A stretch of 64,000 nt of DNA from Cyclobacteriaceae bacterium. GTDB lineage: Bacteria; Bacteroidota; Bacteroidia; Cytophagales; Cyclobacteriaceae. A program made the position numbers and the translations under genes. Numbering within the stretch: position 1 is the stretch's first letter; each line of letters starts with the position of its first letter. The notes under the pieces are model-generated. The model saw only the letters and a list, made by a program, of their open reading frames with translations, was not told the DNA's origin and made no database searches. Location: contig JAHBTX010000001.1 of NCBI GenBank assembly GCA_019638395.1, forward strand, positions 124,001 to 188,000. The letters run 5' to 3'. Positions 27,870-36,692 of the stretch are shown piece after piece.

Positions 27870-29419
27870 TGCGAAAACTAATTGGACTTTTATTAATTGT
27901 TTTTGTCTGGAGTTGTGAGCCCACTCCAAAGTCGGTAGTAAAGTGGCCGCATGGTGTTAACTACGAAGTTTTTGTGCGCTCGTATGCCGATAGCAATGGC
28001 GATGGTATTGGCGACTTCAACGGACTAACGGCTAAACTCGATTATTTGAAAGACTTGGGAGTAGGTGGTATATGGTTAATGCCGATCATGCCTTCACCCA
28101 CGTATCACAAGTACGATGTGATGGATTACAAAACTGTTGATGGCGAATACGGAACAGTAGAAGATTTTAAAAAACTGGTGGCCGAAGCGCACAAACGCAA
28201 CATCCGTATTCTGGTTGATTTGATTTTAAATCACTCAGGTTCTGATCATCCGTGGTTTCAGGAAGCGATTACAGGCAAGGATAACCCATATCGCGATTAT
28301 TACGTGTGGGCAAAAAAAGATTCAATTCGCAACCAGCTTTCCAAAAAAACAACCTCGCTCGATTCGGATAACATTACACAATGGCATGCCGTAAAGGGCG
28401 ATACATTAAGTGAACATTACTATGGATTTTTCTGGGGGGGTATGCCCGATTTAAATTTTGATAATCCTAAAGTAAGACAGGAGTTTGTGGAAATCGGTAA
28501 ATTCTGGTTGGAAGAAATGCAGGTGGACGGATTCCGGTTAGACGCTGCCAAGCATATTTATCCAACCGATCGTGCTGCTGACAATCACGCTTTCTGGATT
28601 TGGTTCCGCGATGAAATGCAAAAAATAAAACCCGATGTGTACCTGGTAGGCGAGGTGTGGAGCAGTGCGCCCGAAGTAGCACCTTACCTGAAAGGATTGC
28701 CGGCCTTGTTTAACTTCGATATGGGTTATGCTATAACCGCTGCAGTTCGGGCCGGTCAGGACACGATTCAATTGATTAATAAATACAAAAGCATTAATGA
28801 CTTTTATCTGCAAACAACGAGCGATTACATTGATGCTACTTTTTTAAAGAATCATGATCAGAATCGGATCTTGAGCGAGTTGGGTGGCGATGAAAATAAG
28901 GCCCGCGTAGCGGCAGCCATCTTGTTTACATTGCCCGGTACACCGTATGTGTATTATGGCGAAGAGATTGGAATGTTCGGTATGAAGCCCGATGAATTTA
29001 TTCGCGAACCTTTTTTGTGGAGCACTGAATCAAGAGACCCGATTATTACAAAATGGGAAGAACCGCGGTACAGCAATCTGAATACGGTAAAGCCTCTTTC
29101 CGTGCAACAAGCAGATCCTAACTCACTGTTTAACTTTTATAAAAAGTTTATTGCTTATCGCAACAGTAGCAAGGCATTAACATATGGTTCGCTGGTGGAA
29201 GCGGATCTGCATGTAAATGAGATTGTGGCTTTGATCCGCAAATATAAAGATGAAGAAAGCTATTTAATTCTGCACAACCTCTCGGATGTGGCTATTACAC
29301 TAAAGCCAGAAGGACAATTAGCAGTATATTCCAAAATAGATTTTGTATCGCAGGGTGAAGTTGTAAAGAATGAAGAAGGTTGGGTAATCCCCGCCTACAC
29401 CTCGGTAATTTTAAAATAG
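27869..29419 (+). CDS. GH13 alpha-glucosidase/alpha-amylase-like lipoprotein
   Basis: 516 residues with a lipobox (LIVFVWSC, Cys16), so probably anchored outside the cytoplasm. It has the oligo-1,6-glucosidase/trehalose-synthase style N-terminus (VNYEVFVRSYADSNGDGIGD, where DSNGDG is the Ca2+ loop), LVDLILNHSGSDHPWF, nucleophile Asp225 (GFRLDAAKHI), acid/base Glu262 (LVGEVWSS) and Asp330 (KNHDQNR). All three catalytic carboxylates are present. It should cut alpha-glucans or maltodextrins to short sugars. The first base overlaps the preceding stop (TGATG), and glgE starts 11 bases after its end. Exact specificity is open. Confidence 0.88.
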   Translation: MRKLIGLLLIVFVWSCEPTPKSVVKWPHGVNYEVFVRSYADSNGDGIGDFNGLTAKLDYLKDLGVGGIWLMPIMPSPTYHKYDVMDYKTVDGEYGTVEDFKKLVAEAHKRNIRILVDLILNHSGSDHPWFQEAITGKDNPYRDYYVWAKKDSIRNQLSKKTTSLDSDNITQWHAVKGDTLSEHYYGFFWGGMPDLNFDNPKVRQEFVEIGKFWLEEMQVDGFRLDAAKHIYPTDRAADNHAFWIWFRDEMQKIKPDVYLVGEVWSSAPEVAPYLKGLPALFNFDMGYAITAAVRAGQDTIQLINKYKSINDFYLQTTSDYIDATFLKNHDQNRILSELGGDENKARVAAAILFTLPGTPYVYYGEEIGMFGMKPDEFIREPFLWSTESRDPIITKWEEPRYSNLNTVKPLSVQQADPNSLFNFYKKFIAYRNSSKALTYGSLVEADLHVNEIVALIRKYKDEESYLILHNLSDVAITLKPEGQLAVYSKIDFVSQGEVVKNEEGWVIPAYTSVILK

Positions 29420-29430
29420 TATAAACAAGT

Positions 29431-31374
29431 ATGTTAAGTGGAAAGAAACGGGTAATTATTGAAAATGTACAACCACAGGTGGACGGTGGATTGTATCCTG
29501 CCAAGCGAACAGTAGGCGAACGAGTGGATGTAACTACAGCCATTTATGGTGATGGTCATGATCATATTCGGGGTGAAGTGTTGTACAAAAAGCATGGTGC
29601 AAAAGATTGGACGCACGTTGAGTTGGCACCAACCTACAACGATGAGTGGCAGGCTTGTTTTTACGTGCCCGAAAAAGGAAATTATGTTTTTACCGTACAA
29701 GCCTGGATCGATCACTTTGAAACATGGTACGATGGTTTTAAAAAGAAAGCGCTTGCCAAAGTAAATGTAACAGTGGAGTTGGCTGAAGGAGTTTTACTCT
29801 TGCAACGATTAGGAAAAACCAATTCATCTCTTCTAAGTATTGCCCGTAAACTAGAAGATAAAAATCAGGAAGTGGCCATTGCTTATGTGTTAAGCGATGA
29901 GTTTGCGCGTATTGTTCACCAAAATCCACTACGCGATAATGAAACAGTATATGAACAGGAGTTCGTTGTTCAGGTAGAGCATACCAAAGCAAACTTCAGT
30001 GCATGGTATGAGTTTTTTCCACGTTCGTCTTCACTCGAATCTGGCAAGCATGGAAACTTTAATGATTGCATCCGCTTGCTGCCGCGTATTGCCGCTATGG
30101 GTTTTGATGTGCTTTACTTTCCACCCATCCATCCGATAGGAAAAGTTAATCGCAAGGGTAAGAATAACAATGTAAGTTCACAACCCGGAGAACCAGGTTC
30201 GCCCTGGGCTATTGGCAGCGATGAAGGCGGGCATAAATCAATTTTATCCGCACTGGGAACACTGGAGGATTTTAAACGCCTGGTGGTGGAGGCTCGCAAG
30301 CTGGGTATTGACATTGCTATGGATATTGCATTTCAATGTGCGCCCGATCATCCCTATGTAAAAGATCATCCCGATTGGTTTAAGCAACGGCCCGATGGCT
30401 CAATTCAATATGCAGAAAATCCACCCAAAAAATACCAGGACATTTATCCGTTCAACTTTGAATCGGACGATTGGCAAAATCTTTGGGAAGAGTTGAAGTC
30501 GGTTTTCTTTTATTGGATTGAACAAGGGGTAACTATATTCAGAATTGATAATCCACATACCAAACCAATTCCTTTCTGGCAATGGGTAATTGCCGAAGTG
30601 CAAAAAGTACATCCGGATATTATCTTTTTATCAGAAGCGTTTACCCGGCCGAAGATCATGGCCTCTTTGGCAAAGGTAGGTTTTACTCAATCCTACACTT
30701 ATTTTACATGGCGTTTTACCAAACAGGAGCTAATGGAGTATATGAACGAGCTTGTGTTTGGTCAATCCAGAAATTATTTCCGTCCAAACTTCTGGCCCAA
30801 TACACCCGATATCTTACCGTATCATTTACAAAACCAGGGTGAGAATGTTTTTATTCTCAGGTATGCATTGGCGGCTACACTTTCCTCCAACTATGGTGTG
30901 TATGGCCCGCCTTACGAATTTGGTGAAAACAGACCGATAGAGGGCAAAGAAGAATATTATAATTCAGAGAAGTACGAAATACGGCATTACGACTGGAAGC
31001 GTACCAACCGACTTACGGATATTATGAGCTTGTTGAATAAAGTGCGTAAAGAAAATGCTGCGCTTCAATCAACATGGAACCTGCAATTCTGCCCGATCGA
31101 AAACAGTCAGATCATCGCCTACCTGAAAGCAACCGATGATCTTTCCAATATTATTCTGGTTGTGGTTAACCTCGATCCAAACAATACACAACACGGCTAT
31201 GTGCAATTACCAAAAGCAAAGTTGCGATTGAGTGAGAAGATCAATTTAAAACTGCACGACTTGGTTACAGACGAGCATTATACGTGGACACAGGAGTGGA
31301 ATTATGTTCACCTCAATCCACACAAAATGCCGTTTCATTTATTTAAAGTAGAAATTCACGAGTCAAACATGTAA
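29431..31374 (+). CDS. glgE: Alpha-1,4-glucan:maltose-1-phosphate maltosyltransferase
   Basis: 647 residues, the normal GlgE size. The N-terminal DUF3416 beta domain (KRVIIENVQPQVDGGLYPAK, WIDHFETW) precedes a GH13_3 barrel with FYFPPIHPIG-type region (DVLYFPPIHPIGKVNRKGKN), nucleophile Asp373 (FRIDNPHTK), acid/base Glu402 (FLSEAFTRP) and Asp460 (FWPNTPDIL). The NPHTKP after the nucleophile is typical of GlgE. It transfers maltosyl units from maltose-1-phosphate onto alpha-1,4-glucan in the cytoplasm, with retention of configuration. The fused maltokinase downstream, two bases away, should supply its donor and GlgB, also downstream, branches its product. Confidence 0.94.
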   Translation: MLSGKKRVIIENVQPQVDGGLYPAKRTVGERVDVTTAIYGDGHDHIRGEVLYKKHGAKDWTHVELAPTYNDEWQACFYVPEKGNYVFTVQAWIDHFETWYDGFKKKALAKVNVTVELAEGVLLLQRLGKTNSSLLSIARKLEDKNQEVAIAYVLSDEFARIVHQNPLRDNETVYEQEFVVQVEHTKANFSAWYEFFPRSSSLESGKHGNFNDCIRLLPRIAAMGFDVLYFPPIHPIGKVNRKGKNNNVSSQPGEPGSPWAIGSDEGGHKSILSALGTLEDFKRLVVEARKLGIDIAMDIAFQCAPDHPYVKDHPDWFKQRPDGSIQYAENPPKKYQDIYPFNFESDDWQNLWEELKSVFFYWIEQGVTIFRIDNPHTKPIPFWQWVIAEVQKVHPDIIFLSEAFTRPKIMASLAKVGFTQSYTYFTWRFTKQELMEYMNELVFGQSRNYFRPNFWPNTPDILPYHLQNQGENVFILRYALAATLSSNYGVYGPPYEFGENRPIEGKEEYYNSEKYEIRHYDWKRTNRLTDIMSLLNKVRKENAALQSTWNLQFCPIENSQIIAYLKATDDLSNIILVVVNLDPNNTQHGYVQLPKAKLRLSEKINLKLHDLVTDEHYTWTQEWNYVHLNPHKMPFHLFKVEIHESNM

Positions 31375-31376
31375 CA

Positions 31377-34300
31377 ATGGCAAGTAAGAACTCCGATGCA
31401 TTATGGTTTAAGGATGCCGTTATCTATGAGGTAAGTGTTCGGGCATTTAACGATAGCAATGCCGATGGTATTGGCGATTTTCCCGGTTTAATTCAACGCC
31501 TCGATTACCTGGAAGACCTCGGTATTAATACCATTTGGTTGCTGCCGTTTTTTCCATCGCCCCTAAAAGACGATGGGTACGATGTTACGGAATACTGCGA
31601 CATCCATCCGGATTATGGAACGTTATCAGACTTTAAACTCTTTTTAAAAGAAGCGCATCGCAGAAACATTCGGGTAATAACCGAGTTGGTGTTAAATCAT
31701 ACTTCTGATCAACACCCGTGGTTTCAGAAATCGCGTAAAGCTCGCTCAGGTTCACGCTATAAGGATTATTACGTGTGGAGCGATAATGCCGATCGGTATA
31801 AAGATGCCCGCATTATGTTTACCGAAGAAGAATCTTCTAACTGGTCGTGGGATAATGAAGCCAAGATGTATTACTGGCACCGCTACTACCGGCACCAGCC
31901 CGAATTGAATTATGAAAACCCCGAAGTGCAATTAGAGATAATTAAAGTGGTTGACTTCTGGATGAAGATGGGTGTGGATGGATTTCGGTTGGCGAACGTT
32001 CCTTTTTTGTTTGAAGAAGAAGGAACCAGTTGCGAAAACTTACCTCAAACACATGCCTTTTTGAAACGGCTTCGGGCGCACATTGATAAGCATTACGATA
32101 ACCGCGTGTTGCTGGCCGAAGCCAACATGTGGCCGGAAGATGCAGCACAATACTTTGGCCAGGGCGATGAGTGCCACATGAATTTTCATTACCCGCTTAT
32201 GCCGCGGTTATACCTGGGCCTGCGCACAGAAGATACATATCCCATCATCGACATTCTGGAACAAACTCCATCTACACCACCCAATGCCCAATGGGCACTT
32301 TTTCTGCGCAACCACGATGAGATTGGCTTGGAGATGGTAACAGAAGAAGAAAAAGATTATCTATTCAAAGCATATGCAACCGATCCGAACACCAAGCATA
32401 ACATTGGTATCCGCAGGCGGTTGGCTCCATTGCTGAACAACGATCGCAGAAAGATTGAGTTACTCTATGCCATTCTGTTTTCATTGCCCGGAACTCCGGT
32501 GCTCTATTATGGCGATGAAATCGGGATGGGTGATAACATTTACCTGGGCGATCGCTTCGGGGTGCGCACACCCATGCAGTGGAACATGAACATCAACGCT
32601 GGCTTTTCAACCGCCAATCCCCAAAAACTTTTTCTGCCGGTTATTACCGATCCGATGTATCGGCACGAATCGATTAACGTAGCCACACAAGAGGAAAATC
32701 CATCATCGTTGCTTTGGTGGATACGCAACCTGCTGAGCATGCGCAAACGCCTTGGTGTTTTTGGAAAGGGTAGTTTAAAATTTATAGAAAGCAGTAACTC
32801 CAAAGTACTCTGCTTTGCGCGGGTACATGAAAAAGAAAGCATTATTGTAGTGGCAAACCTATCGCAGTTTAGTCAGGCTACTACGCTTGATTTAAAAGCG
32901 TTTAAAGATTGTGATATCACTGAGGTATTTAGCCAGAACCGCTTTATGGGGGTGGGCGAGGGCGACTATAACATTACCATAGGCCCCTACGGTTATTATT
33001 GGTTTCAGGCCGATGTATCGGAAAAGAAAGAGCAAACTAATTCAAACGAACTGTTCTTGTTTAAATCAGAACTTTCGTGGGAGCGCATGTTTAGCAACTA
33101 CAACGATGTGCGCGTGCTGGAGCGCAAGGTGCTGCAACCGTTTATGAAGAAATGCCGCTGGTTCGGTGGCAAAGCCCGCGCCATTTCCAAGATCAGTGTT
33201 AATAAAATGATTCCGCTTAAGGTAGATGGCGAATCGCACTACCTGGTGATTGTAGAAGTACATTACGTGCAGCGCCTACCCGAACTTTATTTCTTGCCCA
33301 TGTGCTTCATGCCTTCCGATGGTATGTTCGATAAAGCAGAATATACAACACAAAGTGTAATTTGTCGTGCCGATATACAAGGCAAAGTTGGCTTTGTTGT
33401 GGATAGCAGTTACCACAAAGGCTTCCGCGATTTCTTATTTGTAAGTATGGATCGTAAAGTTCGCGTGAAGGAAGATGAAGGAACGCTGGAGTTTAATAGC
33501 AGTGTGTTTGCCAAACTCAATTCCGATAAAGTAGAATCTAAAATTTTAAAGGCAGATTCGAGCAATACGGCTATAATCTACAACGATAAGTATTTTTTTA
33601 AATTTTATCGTAAAATCGAAACAGAGATCAACCCCGACCTGGAGATTGTACGGTTCTTATCAGAGAATACTTCGTTTCGTAATGCACCGAAATATGCAGG
33701 CAGTATCGAGTTTCGGGATAATGACGGGAAGATTATAGTTTTTGGATTGTTACAGGAAAAAGTAGAGAATCAGGGCGACTCGTGGATTATGACCATTGAT
33801 TCGGTGGGTCGTTTCTACGAGCGTGTAATGGCGAAGGCCAAGAAAGAGAAACTGCCGCACTTGATTAACAATGCGGCAATTCGTTTTGAAGATGCCCCCG
33901 AATTGATTCAGGAATTTATTGGTCGCGGATTTTATGAACGTGTGGTACGCCTGGGCCAACGTACAGCCGAGATGCATTTGGCTCTTGCTTCGGATAAGTC
34001 AAACCCGGCTTTTGCAGCTGAAACGTTTACCACCAATTACCAGCGCTCGCTTTATTCGGCTATGCGCAAATTAACACGCGATCGTTTTAAGTTACTGGAG
34101 CAATCCATGGACAAACTAAATGACGAAACCCAGGCGCTGGCAAAAAAAGTGTTAGCGTTGGAAGATAAAGTGTTGGAGTGTTTCAGCGAAGTTTATCAGA
34201 CCAAGATAAACGCACTTAAAACCCGCATCCATGGCGATTATCACTTGGGCCAGGTGCTGTTTACCGGAAAAGATTTTATTATAATCGATTTTGAAGGTGA

Positions 34301-34700
34301 GCCCGGTTTTAGTTTCAGCGAGCGTAGGTTAAAAAAGAATCCGCTTAAAGATGTAGCCGGAATGATGCGGTCGTTTCACTATGCTGCTTTTGGTAAAATT
34401 TTATTGAATGAAAATTATCGCGAAAAGGATATTGAGTTTCTGGAACAGTGGGCTGAGCAATGGCAGCACTATGTAAGCAGATTTTATTTAGGTGCCTACC
34501 TGGAGCGAATGGGCTCAAAAGCTGAGCTGGGTTTGGAAGATGAAATTTTAATCAGAACGTATTTGCTGGAGAAAGCCATTTATGAATTAGGATATGAACT
34601 GAATGGCAGGCCGGATTGGGTTAACATTCCGTTGCGCGGAATTTATTATCTTATGAACCGGTATTTTCAGGCAAAAGAAGAACGGAAAAAGAAAAGCTGA
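31377..34700 (+). CDS. treS: Trehalose synthase-maltokinase fusion with altered TreS active site
   Basis: 1107 residues: a GH13_16 TreS domain (about 1-560) and a C-terminal maltokinase (about 570-1100). The kinase keeps HGDYHLGQ (Asp954) and DFEGEP, and should make maltose-1-phosphate from maltose and ATP. TreS normally interconverts maltose and trehalose. Here the overall fit is close (YEVSVRAFNDSNADGIGDFP, GTSCENLPQTH), acid/base Glu248 (LLAEANMWPED) and Asp314 (RNHDE) remain, but the nucleophile in GFRLD is changed: residues 202-209 read GFRLANVP, with Ala206 (GCG 31992-31994) at the Asp position. Loss of glucosyl transfer is therefore predicted. The last base of TGA is shared with the glgB start. 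The reading frame is clean, so this is not a frameshift effect. Confidence 0.9.
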   Translation: MASKNSDALWFKDAVIYEVSVRAFNDSNADGIGDFPGLIQRLDYLEDLGINTIWLLPFFPSPLKDDGYDVTEYCDIHPDYGTLSDFKLFLKEAHRRNIRVITELVLNHTSDQHPWFQKSRKARSGSRYKDYYVWSDNADRYKDARIMFTEEESSNWSWDNEAKMYYWHRYYRHQPELNYENPEVQLEIIKVVDFWMKMGVDGFRLANVPFLFEEEGTSCENLPQTHAFLKRLRAHIDKHYDNRVLLAEANMWPEDAAQYFGQGDECHMNFHYPLMPRLYLGLRTEDTYPIIDILEQTPSTPPNAQWALFLRNHDEIGLEMVTEEEKDYLFKAYATDPNTKHNIGIRRRLAPLLNNDRRKIELLYAILFSLPGTPVLYYGDEIGMGDNIYLGDRFGVRTPMQWNMNINAGFSTANPQKLFLPVITDPMYRHESINVATQEENPSSLLWWIRNLLSMRKRLGVFGKGSLKFIESSNSKVLCFARVHEKESIIVVANLSQFSQATTLDLKAFKDCDITEVFSQNRFMGVGEGDYNITIGPYGYYWFQADVSEKKEQTNSNELFLFKSELSWERMFSNYNDVRVLERKVLQPFMKKCRWFGGKARAISKISVNKMIPLKVDGESHYLVIVEVHYVQRLPELYFLPMCFMPSDGMFDKAEYTTQSVICRADIQGKVGFVVDSSYHKGFRDFLFVSMDRKVRVKEDEGTLEFNSSVFAKLNSDKVESKILKADSSNTAIIYNDKYFFKFYRKIETEINPDLEIVRFLSENTSFRNAPKYAGSIEFRDNDGKIIVFGLLQEKVENQGDSWIMTIDSVGRFYERVMAKAKKEKLPHLINNAAIRFEDAPELIQEFIGRGFYERVVRLGQRTAEMHLALASDKSNPAFAAETFTTNYQRSLYSAMRKLTRDRFKLLEQSMDKLNDETQALAKKVLALEDKVLECFSEVYQTKINALKTRIHGDYHLGQVLFTGKDFIIIDFEGEPGFSFSERRLKKNPLKDVAGMMRSFHYAAFGKILLNENYREKDIEFLEQWAEQWQHYVSRFYLGAYLERMGSKAELGLEDEILIRTYLLEKAIYELGYELNGRPDWVNIPLRGIYYLMNRYFQAKEERKKKS

Positions 34701-36661
34701 TGGCAAAGAAAACATCTAAAACAAAAGTTGAAGAACTGGATTCATTCAGCTTGCTCACCGACTTTGATATTCATTTGTTTAAAAGCGGTAAACACTTTAA
34801 ACTGTACGAAAAGTTAGGAGCACACCTGGCTACATTCAAGAAGCAGACGGGTACTTACTTTGCCGTGTGGGCACCCAACGCACGCAGTGTTTCTGTTATT
34901 GGTAACTTTAATCATTGGAATAGTAACGACCACAAACTCTCGCCCCGGTGGGATGAATCCGGAATCTGGGAAGGTTTCTTTCCTGGTATTGGTAAAGGCG
35001 AGGCTTACAAGTATGCTATTCATTCCAATACAGGGGAGTATCTGGAAAAAGCCGATCCATTTGCTTTTTATGCTGAAGTAGCGCCCCGTACTGCCTCTAT
35101 TGTGTGGGATCATGATTACAGTTGGAAAGACCAACTGTGGTTGAACGATCGAAAGAAAAGTGCTGGTAAACCTAAGCCCTATTCCGTTTACGAAGTGCAT
35201 GCCGGCAGTTGGCGCAGAAAGCCAGAAGATGGAAACCGTTCCCTTTCGTATAAAGAGTTAGCAACTGAACTGGTTAACTATGTAAAAGAGAATGGCTTTA
35301 CACATGTGGAGTTTCTGCCCATTATGGAACATCCTTTTTTCGGATCGTGGGGTTATCAATTAACAGGTTACTTTGCACCCACCAGTCGCTTTGGCGAGCC
35401 ACAAGACTTCATGATTTTGGTTGATGCTTTGCATGAAGCGGAGATTGGAGTAATACTGGATTGGGTACCCTCACACTTTCCGGGCGATGCACACGGACTT
35501 TATAAATTTGATGGCACGCACCTGTTTGAACATGCCGATCCCCGCAAAGGATTTCATCCCGATTGGAGCAGTTACATTTATAATTATGGCCGGCCCGAAG
35601 TGCGATCATTCCTTATCAGCAATGCTTTGTTCTGGTTAGATGTTTTTCATGCCGATGGTTTACGGGTAGATGCAGTAGCTTCCATGTTGTACCTCGATTA
35701 TTCCCGCAAGGAAGGGGAGTGGATACCCAATGAATACGGTGGCAACGAAAACATAGAAGCCATTAACTTTTTGAAAGAATTTAATGAAGTAGTGTATGGC
35801 AACTTCCCCGATGTAGTAACGATTGCAGAAGAAAGCACCGCCTGGCCCGGAGTTTCTAAGCCAACGTACCTGGGTGGGTTAGGGTTTGGGCAAAAGTGGA
35901 TGATGGGCTGGATGCATGATACGTTGCACTATTTTAAATCCGATCCGATACATCGTAAATACCACCAGGACGAAATTACGTTTAGCATTGTATATGCCTT
36001 TACCGAAAATTTTATGCTTCCGCTTTCGCACGATGAAGTGGTGCATGGTAAAGGTTCGCTGTTGGGGCGGATGCCAGGCGATGAATGGCGCAGATTTGCC
36101 AACCTCCGCTTGATGTTTACCTACATGTTTACGCATCCAGGAAGTAAACTTTTATTTATGGGCGGTGAGTTTGGCCAAACTGCCGAGTGGAATCACGATC
36201 GCAGCCTCGACTGGCACCTTTTAAATTATGCACCGCACCAGGGTATGCTTACGCTGATACGTGAGTTAAATCAATTATACAAAAACGAACCGGCCTGCTT
36301 TCAATTTCCATTTGATAACCGTGGTTTTGAGTGGGTGGATTATTCCGATCGTGAAAACAGTGTAATGGTGTTTATGCGCAAAACAGAAAACAAACATGAG
36401 TCGATTTTGATTGTTTGTAACTTTACGCCCGAAGTGCGCGAACATTATCGCATTGGTGTGCCGTTACGGGGAACGTATAAAGAAATTTTTAATTCCGATA
36501 ACATAAAGTATGGCGGCAGTGGGTTGTTAAATCAAAGTCTGCTACATACATCACCGGTAAAATATCATAATCGCGATTATTCAGTGTCCATAACGCTACC
36601 TCCGTTGGGCGCTACTGTTTTAAAACTTGTTGAAGAAAAAGCTGAATTTGAATTAGAGTAA
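34700..36661 (+). CDS. glgB: 1,4-alpha-glucan branching enzyme
   Basis: 653 residues, typical for GlgB. The CBM48 domain (residues about 35-130: FAVWAPNARSVSVIGNFNHW) is followed by the GH13_9 barrel: YEVHAGSW, FLPIMEHPFFGSWGYQLTGY, nucleophile Asp324 (LRVDAVASMLYLDYSR), acid/base Glu377 (IAEESTAWP) and Asp445 (SHDEVVHGKGSLL), and a C-terminal beta domain. It cuts alpha-1,4 chains and rejoins them as alpha-1,6 branches in the cytoplasm. It overlaps the upstream fusion gene by one base, so it should act on the linear chains that GlgE makes. All active-site residues are present. Confidence 0.96.
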   Translation: MAKKTSKTKVEELDSFSLLTDFDIHLFKSGKHFKLYEKLGAHLATFKKQTGTYFAVWAPNARSVSVIGNFNHWNSNDHKLSPRWDESGIWEGFFPGIGKGEAYKYAIHSNTGEYLEKADPFAFYAEVAPRTASIVWDHDYSWKDQLWLNDRKKSAGKPKPYSVYEVHAGSWRRKPEDGNRSLSYKELATELVNYVKENGFTHVEFLPIMEHPFFGSWGYQLTGYFAPTSRFGEPQDFMILVDALHEAEIGVILDWVPSHFPGDAHGLYKFDGTHLFEHADPRKGFHPDWSSYIYNYGRPEVRSFLISNALFWLDVFHADGLRVDAVASMLYLDYSRKEGEWIPNEYGGNENIEAINFLKEFNEVVYGNFPDVVTIAEESTAWPGVSKPTYLGGLGFGQKWMMGWMHDTLHYFKSDPIHRKYHQDEITFSIVYAFTENFMLPLSHDEVVHGKGSLLGRMPGDEWRRFANLRLMFTYMFTHPGSKLLFMGGEFGQTAEWNHDRSLDWHLLNYAPHQGMLTLIRELNQLYKNEPACFQFPFDNRGFEWVDYSDRENSVMVFMRKTENKHESILIVCNFTPEVREHYRIGVPLRGTYKEIFNSDNIKYGGSGLLNQSLLHTSPVKYHNRDYSVSITLPPLGATVLKLVEEKAEFELE

Positions 36662-36692
36662 ATTTTTTAATCTGTTGTTAAATTAGTTTGTC

